A DNA stretch of 64,000 nucleotides from Nageia nagi (taxonomy: Eukaryota; Pinophyta). Shown here one piece after another: positions 55,661 through 64,000 of this stretch (position 1 is the first letter of the stretch; the number at the start of each line of letters is the position of its first letter). The stretch spans positions 25,296,001 to 25,360,000 of the forward strand of contig JBITNC010000002.1 of the NCBI GenBank assembly GCA_050084985.1, given 5' to 3'. The notes under the pieces were generated by a model that made no database searches, had not been told where the DNA came from, and was given only the letters and a program-made list of their open reading frames with translations. A program made the position numbers and the translations under genes.

Positions 55661-56734
55661 CCAAACTTATCACATTTTATTTTCAATCGTAAGAAATAAA
55701 TAAAAAACATCATATGAACATTGAAGATTCAGGAATTACTGCTCGTTGATGTATCATTACTAAATCCATAAGGGTTAGTTCCTCTAGTTATAACATCAAG
55801 AAATTCTTCCCATTCTCAAATGTTGATGGAACCTCTTGATTGAGATATATAGGCTTCTTACCTCATTCAAAACTATTTTATTTTCACACTGTTTTTTGTA
55901 TACGTCACTCTTACACATATGAGTTGCACTAGGTGCTCCCCTACTCTTATTATATTTATCTTTTCTACAATCCCATTGACTTATTTTTATCACCTACAAA
56001 CATTAATATCAAATTTCAATTTCAATTTCAATTGCAATTTATAGTATATTTATTTTATAAAATGATACTTGAATCCTCTGCATATTCTTTAATCTTGCCT
56101 TCATATTTGATAGAGCATTTACAACCATAACAATTGAGAAAGATTCACTTTCAAAGAGCCTTTAATATATGTGTAAACTCAATTAATTGTAAATCCACCA
56201 GTTTGGTGTATGTTCGAAATATGAATGTAAAGGTAGTCCTTGTTATGCTTGTAGTTCTCATCTGATTCCTACGCTCTCACAACTTGCTAGTGCATCTTGT
56301 ATATGCTCTTAAATCCTATATATTTTAAAGCATTAATTGCGATATTTGATACCTTAAAGCTTTCTAAGACATTTAAAGTTATCAATGATATGAGATTTGT
56401 GAACAAAAAGAGATTTGATAGTTTTGTAATTTTTTCAATTGAAGACAAGTAATATTTATTTTTTTAGAACATTAATCTTTATTTCAAAGCATGTAAAGTT
56501 CATTGAAAATCCTAATGATTCCTCTTCAAGTGAAGTCTTTGAAAAACCCTCTCCAGAAAGGGTTAAATGGTTGGAACCCACTAAAATGAGTCACCTAAAG
56601 AGAAAAATTCTCTATATAAAAGGATCACTAGAAGTATGACTTTGAATAAGTCTCTTCTTACCAAAATTAAAGGCCAAAATGGACCTTAAAATTTTAAGGA
56701 AGCTTCTTTTCATTCTTGTTAGATGGAAGTCAAG
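55661..56734 (+). other. Copia-2 middle region, protease/integrase not recognisable
   Basis: Holds a (TTTCAA)n microsatellite near 56009-56035 and the second copy of the dispersed repeat (56272-56440). Integrase and protease, expected here, are not visible. The frame at 56439-56639 could be a linker remnant. Confidence 0.5.
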
Positions 56735-57310
56735 AAGTTAGAATTTAATGCTATCATGAAAAATGCAAACTTGAGACTTAGTTCCATATCCAATTAAGAA
56801 GAATGTAATTGGAAATAAATGGCTTTACAAGATTAAGTATAACTCAAATGGTCAAGTTGAGAAATATAACGCAAGGTTGGTGGTTAAGGATTTTGCTAAA
56901 AAATATGGAGTTGATTATGAGGAAACCTTTGCTTCGGTTGCAAAAATATATACAGTTAGACTAATCCTTACCTTTTTAGCATCTATAGGTTGGAATATTT
57001 TTCAACTTGATGTAAATAGTTCTTTTCTTAATGGTAACTTAGATGTTGAAATTTGCATGAATCAACTTAAAGGATTTTTTGTACTAAAAAAAGAATCACG
57101 TGTTTGCAAGCTCAAAATATCATTGTATGGATTTAAATCAGCACCTAGAGCTTGGTATTAAAAGATTTTAGGATAATTTAGAGCTATTGATTTCTCCAAG
57201 TGTTATGCAGATTCAAATATCTATGTGCTTAAGGAAGAAAAGACTTGACCTTGATCATTCTCTACGTGGATGATCTTTTGGTACTAGAAAGTAATATGGT
57301 AATCATATAT
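56735..57310 (+). pseudogene. Copia-2 reverse transcriptase (RVT_2), broken
   Basis: Pieces in order: EFNAIMKNAN, KYNARLVVKDFAKKYGVDYE, TFASVAKIYTVRLIL, LDVNSSFLNGNLDVEICMNQ, SLYGFKSAPRAWY, then across a stop the active site LYVDDLLV near 57260-57285. The frame shifts near 56790 and stops follow RAWY. The catalytic YVDD is kept, but the gene is dead. Confidence 0.88.
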
Positions 57311-58165
57311 GAATGCATATAGAAAGTCAAGTTAGAATGTGATATGATTAACTTTGGTCTATTGCATTACTTCCTTGGTGTGCAAGTTTATCAACATAAG
57401 GATTGTATTTATATTAGTTGCATCTTAGATATTCTATAAAAGTTTGGAATGGAAGAGTGCAAGCCTATGTCTATCCCAATTTCTATTAAAATCAAGCTAG
57501 ATATGAGCTCAGACTTTTAGTTGGCAGATGCTACAACTTATAGGCATCTTATTGGTACACTTCTTTATTTGGCTATCTTCAAGCCATATATTACCTATGT
57601 AGTTAATTTGATGGAAAAGTTTATGCAGAAACCTTATATTGAGTATCTCATTGCAACTAAGAAAATATTGAGGTATATTGTTCGAACTAGGGATCTTTTC
57701 CTCAAATATACCAAGATACCATCCTTTTTTCTTTTAGGATTCTTAAATTTTAACAATGGGGGGGGGAACAAAGATGATAGGAAATCCACTTTTGCTCATG
57801 TGTCCAACATTGGTTCAGGTGCTATCTCTTGGTCTTCTAATAAGAAACCTATTATTACTCTATTTACCACTTAAGCAAGATATAGAGTTATGATAATTTT
57901 AGCCTAGGATTCTATTTGGCTTAGGAATAATTTGAAGGAAATTGGGTTTGAATAGTGAGGTCCATCTCATATTTTCTCAGATAACCAGTTAGCTATTGGT
58001 TTAGCCAAGAACCCTATATACCATAAGAGAACAAAGCATGTTGAAATTCAAGCATATTTTATCAAGAAGAAAGTTCTAAATGACACATTGCAACTTCAAT
58101 ATTATCCATTTCACTTAAACTTTGTTGATTTATTTACCCAACCCCAACTTCCAAAAGATTAATTT
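57311..58165 (+). pseudogene. Copia-2 RT end and RNase H
   Basis: Includes LLHYFLGVQVYQHKDCIYIS, YRHLIGTLLYLAIFKPYITY, FMQKPYIEYLIATKKILRYI, FNNGGGNKDDRKSTFAHVSN, ISWSSNKKPIITLFTT, then after stops SDNQLAIGLAKNPIYHKRTK and NFVDLFTQP. Same family as the minus-strand element's RNase H (61019-61534). Confidence 0.88.
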
Positions 58166-59049
58166 TGCAAGCTTAGGGAGTCTCTTAGGTTAATGAAGTT
58201 ACCCTCAATAGGTAGTTAAGTATGAATTGTTATTTGAATTCATGTATGTGATGATAACTTCACCCCTAGGAGGATTTTATTTATGTATAATTTTGATCTT
58301 TGTGTGTGCACTTTGGAGCATATGATAGAATTTATGTACTTTATTTAGATATCCATGTAGGATGAACTTATTTATGCGTTACTTAAGTTACCATCTTGAT
58401 GAACATGCATTTCTATACTTCTATACTTGATATCCATGTGTGAGGAATTTGGTTGTGCACTAATTATGTTATCATTATGATAAATATTTATGTATGTATG
58501 TTTACTTAGTTAAACACATGTGAGGAATTGGTATGTGCATTTTTGGACATAAGTTATCATATGATTGGATGATCAACACATGTTTTATTTATACAAGTGA
58601 CTATAGTTTTTCTTGGCATCTTTATGATGAATTATAGTGCACCATTTGATTAATTTATGGATGGTATTGTTTGATTTATTTATATTATATTGAAACAAAT
58701 GTATATATGATGCATCTAATTGATCTTGTTTATGAGTTTCTTATAGCTTACATGTTTCTTTTTGATATTGCAGGTTACTTAGTTTGGGTATGTAGGCTCA
58801 TCGAGGCTCATCATGTCAAAATGTTGTTAAATGACTTGTACATCGAAACCATTTATCATTTATGATAATTGTATTGTAAAATATTTATTCAAATTTTTAA
58901 GTAGTTAACCATTGATTAAGTTTTTGAACCATCTAAATTCTATTACTTCTAAAAATGTCAAATTCTCATCTCCAATTGTATTTTCTATGGAGTAGAACTC
59001 TCTTATACTCTCTTACATTCTTTTTTTATTACTTCTCTAATATTTCATT
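58166..59049 (+). other. Copia-2 tail between RNase H and polypurine tract
   Basis: About 0.9 kb of AT-rich noncoding DNA with short repeated phrases such as CATGTGAGGAATTxG and TATCCATGT. The frame 58671-58865 has no domain. The length is unusual for a Copia element. Confidence 0.5.
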
Positions 59050-59058
59050 AAGGGGGAG
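59050..59058 (+). other. Copia-2 polypurine tract
   Basis: AAGGGGGAG directly before the 3' LTR. Confidence 0.85.
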
Positions 59059-59514
59059 TGTTATAAAATGTATTATTGTATATATTATTTTTTATAGAGT
59101 ATCTAATGAATAATATCTCTTATATTCATGTAACTCACTATTTAATCCACTTAATACCTAAAAGTATTTCCAAATAATTTTTAAGTATTTAGTGAATTAA
59201 ATATTGTGAGACTTTTCCTACACTCAAGCTCATGGGCATCTCATTGGCATACCCATCCATGGAGATGCACATCCCATGTGCATGAGTTCTCTTTGTATAA
59301 ATATAGGGCTTCCCTTACGTATTATATATATTTGTAGAAAACATTCTTATGCTACTGGTTTGTAGAAACTTTGTAAGAGATTTTGTAAGAGTGTTTTTGA
59401 GAAGCAAAAGAGCTTAGAATTAAAGTTGACTAATATCATATTGAGAGGAACCACTCTACATGTTTTTCTTTACTTTGTATGATTGTTCTTGAGTTGTAGT
59501 TTAGAATAAGTTCA
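59059..59514 (+). repeat. Copia-2 3' LTR
   Basis: Begins TGTTATAAAATGTATTATTG. It carries the stem-loop (59141-59201) and TATAAATATA at 59296. The right end is placed at TTCA by aligning to the 5' LTR, assuming a 7 nt insertion; it could be a few bases to the left. Confidence 0.75.
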
Positions 59515-59665
59515 AGCTTAAAGAAGATCTTAGGTGAAGAGAATTCTAGTTTCCTTTACTTTATGGATGTGAATTTTGAGAATGTGATTCGAGACACTCT
59601 GGTTGAGTTCGTATCGAGAGGGTTTTGGTAAATATACTCTCGAGATTTATTTGGTCCAAAATAAC

Positions 59666-60159
59666 TGAAGGAACTAACACTAACAAGATAATTCCTAATC
59701 AACCAAGATCACATGAAAGCTCACAATTACATGTAACAAATTCACAAAGCAATCTCACAACATAAGATGTAAGTGTTTCCTCCAACTAGGAGTACATCCA
59801 CTAATTAGATCTTTACTTCAATCGCAAATACAACTCTCTTACAATCCTTTTAATCTCAACTCCTACACTTCTATCCTATAGTATAACTTTACTTCATAAT
59901 TGTTGTATAATCATAAAGAGGAAGCCTTCTATTTATAGGCCAAAATCCCTCTTTGAATCATCTTTTTATCCAATGTACAAAAGCATGACATGCACCTCTT
60001 TTTACCCAAGGGGCATGCTCATGACATGGAGTGTAGGACAAGTTACATTATCATATTCATTTAAATACTTAAAGTATCAAATGATACCCTTAAGTATTAG
60101 TGAACTTACAAAGAATATTTAATACAAACCTTTACAATAATGCATTATACATTCCAACA
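59666..60159 (-). repeat. Copia-3 3' LTR
   Basis: On the minus strand it begins TGTTGGAATGTATAATGC. It has a stem-loop at 60064-60098 and a TATA box TATAAATAG at 59929-59937 followed by AAGGCTTCC, like Copia-2. The inner border is firm; the left end near 59666 is approximate. Confidence 0.75.
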
Positions 60160-60169
60160 CTTCCCTTTA
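60160..60169 (-). other. Copia-3 polypurine tract
   Basis: Minus strand TAAAGGGAAG immediately before the LTR. Confidence 0.8.
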
Positions 60170-61018
60170 ATGCAATATTGGGATAGAGCGAGTAAAAGAG
60201 AAGAAGAAGAGAAAGTAAGAGAGTTTTTTTCCAAATAGATACAACAAAGATAGGAACTTTTTACATATTTGTGAAGATCTAGTTTGAGACTCACTACTTT
60301 ACCAAATACAATCATTAACGATAACTGATTTCAATGTACATGAAGTAGTCATCCAACTGGAAGTCATGAAGCATCTCTAAGAGCTTGCATACTTGAGATA
60401 AGTAATTTGTAATTTTAAAAGAACATGTAAGTCATAAGTATCTCAAATAACAAGATCAATTAAATGCATCATATTCATATCAACAAGGATAGATGAATCA
60501 CACGAATACCATCATGAACTGATCAATGATGCACTATAAGTCATTATGAAGATGCCATGCCAAAAACTTATAGTTATCTATTGTATATAAAACATGTGTT
60601 GATTATCATTATAGAGTAGAGCATGCACATACGAGTTCTTCACATATGGATAACTGAATAGTGCCAAAAGACACATAAGAGTTCTTCATATATGGATAAC
60701 TAAACAGTGCTAAATTGATAAAAAATAGAGTATGCACATATGAGTTCCTCACATATGGATAATTGAATAGTGTCAAAAGACACATAAAAGTTCCTTACAC
60801 ATGGATAACTAAACAATGCTAGATTGGCCAATTTGTACAAGTTCTTCATGTAAAGCGAACTTACCATGAAGATGTACAACAAAATCAACACTATACAACA
60901 ATAAATCCTCTTAGGGGTGAAGTTATCATCACAAACATGAATTCAATACAAGAATTCAAACTTCACTTCCCTTTGAGGGTAACTTCACCAACCTAATAGC
61001 ATCCTTAAGCTTACAAAA
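60170..61018 (-). other. Copia-3 tail between RNase H and polypurine tract
   Basis: Noncoding tail of about 0.85 kb, similar in length to that of Copia-2. It has repeated phrases around TTCxTCACATATGGATAACT (60636, 60686, 60746, 60796), a diverged tandem repeat of about 50-60 bp. Confidence 0.6.
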
Positions 61019-61534
61019 TTAAACTTTCGAGAGGGGCTTAGTGAATAAATCAATGAAGTTCAAGGTGGATGGATAATACTCTAGGTGTATGATGCCATCA
61101 AGAACCTTTTTCTTGATGAAATGGGCATGAATTTTTACATGTTTTATTCTATGATGGAACATAAGATTTTTAGCCAAAAAAATAGTTGACTGATTATCTA
61201 AAGAAATCAAAGATGAGCCACCTTACTCATACCTAATTTTTTTCAGAAGATGCCTTAGCCAAATGACTTCCTAGGTTGCAACAAACATGGTACGATATTA
61301 AGCTTTTATGGTGGAAAAAAAAATAGTAGGATACTTTTTGGAAGCCTAAGAGATAACCTCTGAATTAATGCTAAACAAATACACAGAGGTTGACTTTGTA
61401 TCATCTTTATCTCCCCCATAATCAAAATCTAAGAATCTAGAGAGAATAAATGAGGGTAACTTGGAATACTTGAGAGTAAGATCCTTAGTCCCTGCAACAC
61501 ATTTCAAAATTTGCTTAACATAAGATTTTTGCAT
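61019..61534 (-). pseudogene. Copia-3 RNase H
   Basis: Minus-strand frames MQKSYVKQILKCVAGTKDLT, LDFDYGGDKDDTKSTSVYLF and, after stops, LDNQSTIFLAKNLMFHHRIK, HAHFIKKKVLDGIIHLEYYP and NFIDLFTKPLSKV. These match Copia RNase H order. The RNase H start DYGGD keeps the first catalytic aspartate. Confidence 0.87.
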
Positions 61535-61539
61535 GAATC

Positions 61540-62380
61540 ATTCCATCAGATTCACTACAAAGGTAATATCTAGCCTGGATATAGTTAAATACAAAATACT
61601 ACCAATTAATTACTTATAAGCTATAGCATCAGCTAATTGAGAGTTAGAGCTTAGAAAAATAGTGATTCTAAGAGAGATTGGGATTGTAGCATATCTACAC
61701 TTCTCCATTTCAAACTTCTGTAAGATGTCTAATATATACTTAGATTGATTGAGGTAAGTACAATCCTTGTATTGATACACTTACATTCTAAGATATTAGG
61801 GTAAAAGACTAAGATCAATCATTTCAAATATTATCTTAAATTTGGATATACCCTCTTGAATGATTTTATCATTATTTTTAGTAATCAAAAGATCATCCAC
61901 ATAAAAGAGAATCAAGACCACATCTTTTCTTTGATTGAGCACATATAGATTAGAATCAAAAATACACTTGGAGAATCTAATATGTACAAAGTACCATAAA
62001 TCTTTCTATACCAGGCTCTAGGTGCTTGCTTAAGTCCATAAAATGACTTCTTTAGCTTGCATACAAAGGACTCTTTGCCTTATATAATAAACCCTTCTAG
62101 TTGGTTCATGAAGATTTTCACATCTAAGTCACCATTGAGAAATGCACTCTTGACATCAAGTTGAAAAAAATTTCATATTTGAGCTGTAGAAAGAGTAAGA
62201 ATAACTCTTATAGTAGACATTTTTACCATAGGAGCAAAGGTTTTTTCATAATCTATATTGTATTTCTAAGCAAAACCTTTAACTACTAACCTTGCCTTGT
62301 ATTTCTCAATATCTTCAACTGAATTGAATTTGACCTTGTAGATTCACTTATTATCAATCACATTCTTTTTATTGGGATAA
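61540..62380 (-). pseudogene. Copia-3 reverse transcriptase (RVT_2), broken
   Basis: Minus strand pieces: YKARLVVKGFA then [56 protein letters not shown] and the active site [13 protein letters not shown] near 61880-61915. Stops fall after KGFA and at several later points. Confidence 0.9.
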
Positions 62381-62559
62381 GAAACTAAGTTCTAAATTTT
62401 ATTTTTCATAAATGCTTTAGAATCCACTTTTATGGCTTCCATCCAACACTCATGCTTAGAAGTTTTTTTGAAGGCTGAGGGCTCATGCTTGTTGTCAATC
62501 TTGGTAATTAAAGATTTACTAGGAGCAACTTAAAAGTCTTCTAGATCAATAACATCTTC

Positions 62560-63523
62560 ATTAGAAATAGATTCATCAAGAAGTTCATTGAAATTTACAT
62601 CCTTTGAAATGAACATTACTTTATAGGTTGGAGAGTAGAGCTTGTAACCTCTATGCTAATTGTCATAACTCATAAAGATACATTTTTCAACTTTTTTATT
62701 CAACTTCTTTCTTTTCTCAAAAATAATGTAAAAGAATGCTTCACAACCAAACACTCTAAGATGAGAAATGTTAGGTTTTTTCCTAACCATGCCTCAAAAG
62801 GAGTTTTACTTTGAATGGCTTTTGTGGGACACCTATTTAAGGTGTAAATAACAATGCTCACAACTTCACCCTATAAGAATTTAAGAAGATTACCCAACAT
62901 GCATCTAATCATCTCTATAATTATTCTATTTTTCCTTTTAGTAACACCATTCTACTAAAGAGTGTATGGAATTATAAACTACCTCTTGATTCCATACTTA
63001 GCATAATAGTCATTGAAATCATTGTTGTTATATTCTCCTCCATTATCTGATCTCAATATTTTGATTTTAAAGTTAGTTTGATTTTCAACAAAGATCTTAA
63101 AAATTTTAAAACTCTCAAAGATTTAGTCCTTTTGCTCAAGTAGATACCCAAAGGTCATCCTATTAAAATTATCAATGAAGGTTAAGATGTAAGATGCTCC
63201 TCTAAGCAATTTAATCTGAAATGGATGCATTAAATCTAAATGCACAAGTTGAAGATGTTGAGATGCTCTTGTTACCTTATCTTTTTCAAATTTTTTCTAT
63301 GCATCTTACCAAGAATGCACTTCTCATATAGACCAATCGAATAAGAAATTGAAGATAAACTTTCCATAAGTTCTTGGTTTTTCATGACTTGAATACTCTT
63401 ATGGTTAAGATGCCCTAAGTGATGGTGCCAAAGATTTCCTTTAGAACACACACTAGAAGGAAGACACATCTTTGATAAAACTTGATCCATAATGTAGAGG
63501 TTATCTTTCATAGATCCTTTCAC
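62560..63523 (-). pseudogene. Copia-3 integrase remnant with GAG_pre-integrase domain
   Basis: The frame 63272-63523 has NLWHHHLGHLNHKSIQVMKN and later CILGKMHRK, the pre-integrase zinc motif (H-x-H...C). Downstream on the minus strand, SKTPFEAWLGK near 62785-62815 followed in another frame by an LRVFGCEAFFY-like stretch marks the end of integrase. The catalytic centre between them is too broken to place residues. Confidence 0.75.
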
Positions 63524-63889
63524 TAAAATGGTAAGTCCTTTCTTAATGCATCAAAATTAAGAGTTGAACTCAAAAAAGTACCCTTTCATAGTAACTTGGA
63601 TCATAGAGAGAAGATTCATCCTTAATTTAAAAATATAGAGAATATTTTTATGAATCACTCTCAATTCCTTGAACTTCAAGGGTAGAATTATCACCTATCA
63701 CAATTGCATCTTTTTTATACTTGTTAAATTTCTCAAACTTTTTTTTTTAAATATAGGTGATTATTGCAACCAAAATCAACAATCCATTCAAATAAAAAAG
63801 AGCAAGATATGGAGTAGAGCATCGCAACAAAATTAGCATGAATATTCTTTTTTTCTTTTTATTTATTTACATTTTTATTACCTTTTGTA
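63524..63889 (-). other. Copia-3 protease region, not recognisable
   Basis: The protease expected between zinc knuckle and pre-integrase domain is not clear. AT-rich and full of stops. Confidence 0.4.
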
Positions 63890-63931
63890 GCAATCAATTT
63901 CTTTGTGACCTTGAATGCCATAATAGCTACA
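63890..63931 (-). pseudogene. Copia-3 gag zinc knuckle with altered second cysteine
   Basis: Minus-strand translation gives CSYYGIQGHKEIDC. The retroviral zinc knuckle is C-x2-C-x4-H-x4-C; here the second position is tyrosine, so zinc binding is probably lost. It continues off the window's right side as gag. Confidence 0.75.
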
Positions 63932-64000
63932 ATTACTATCAATTTTTTTTTGAGGATATGGATTATTTGCTTTGCCTTTTCTATCTCTTTACTTGAAGTG

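Larger units (their letters stand above)
49330..59514 (+). mobile_element. Ty1/Copia LTR retrotransposon, plus strand, expanded and decayed
   Basis: The 5' LTR (49330-49728) and 3' LTR (59059 to about 59514) share the same start, stem-loop and TATA region. The primer site is at 49731 and the polypurine tract at 59050. Inside, gag (54920-55470), reverse transcriptase and RNase H fragments lie in Copia order. The distance from primer site to gag is over 5 kb, far too long, and includes a duplicated gag block and a GC-rich minisatellite, so other insertions or rearrangements must be present. No matching target duplication is visible, and the right border is uncertain. Confidence 0.85.
59666..64000 (-). 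mobile_element. Copia-3, related element in opposite orientation, runs past window end
   Basis: Minus-strand Copia: LTR (about 59666-60159), polypurine tract, RNase H, reverse transcriptase, integrase remnant, pre-integrase domain and gag zinc knuckle in reverse order, as expected. The proteins closely resemble Copia-2 (for example YFIKKKVL and AHFIKKKVL in RNase H). All frames are broken. Its 5' LTR and gag N-terminus lie beyond the window. Confidence 0.88.

Noticed and set aside
1-64000. A new defence system, gene cluster or biosynthetic operon
   Set aside because: All long frames outside NDUFS4 can be traced to Copia, Gypsy, LINE, hAT or simple repeats; no group of co-oriented unknown genes is present.

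Overview
This window is plant nuclear DNA, most likely from a conifer or other large-genome gymnosperm. That is an inference from one host gene whose coding exons are split by a 35 kb intron packed with nested, decayed plant retrotransposons (Copia, chromodomain Gypsy, LINEs, hAT). The only host gene I recognise is the nuclear gene for NADH dehydrogenase [ubiquinone] iron-sulfur protein 4 (NDUFS4, the 18 kDa subunit of mitochondrial complex I; FRO1 in Arabidopsis), on the plus strand. Four coding exons are visible: 1129-1217, 1441-1570, 36629-36658 (only 30 nt) and 37373-37432 with the stop codon. Their phases fit without a gap. Exons for the presequence and N-terminus lie upstream of the window.

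The 35,058 nt intron (1571-36628) is a record of insertions. In order it holds: a LINE 3' fragment (about 3131-3780); a hAT-type MITE (4042-4254); a Copia element (5426-16485, target duplication ATAAA) whose reverse transcriptase gene is split by a minus-strand Ty3/Gypsy chromovirus (9865-15609, target duplication CCAGA); a solo LTR (17672-19009); a long minus-strand LINE (about 21058-26700); a non-autonomous LTR element (27495-31001, target duplication CATGC); another LINE fragment (about 31985-32515); and a hAT transposon (32618-36406, target duplication GTTTTATG) with a decayed BED/DUF659/hATC transposase. Almost all of these lie antisense to the host gene.

Downstream of the gene (37433-64000) I see no host gene. 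The region has an 18 bp x 11 minisatellite; a minus-strand L1-type LINE (about 38590-42950); a stretch with three tRNA-like SINE heads; a plus-strand LINE remnant (about 46660-49329); a decayed plus-strand Copia element (49330 to about 59514) containing a duplicated gag block and a 40 bp x 5 GC-rich minisatellite; and a related Copia element in the opposite orientation (about 59666 to past the window end).

No mobile element here looks fully autonomous: each open frame has stops, frameshifts, deletions or altered key residues. No genuine new defence or metabolic system is visible. The points of most interest are the giant-intron gene model with its micro-exon, the inverted LTR terminus inside the first Copia element, the conserved LTR stem-loop, the MITE with hAT-like ends, and the non-autonomous LTR element with a repeat-bearing open frame.
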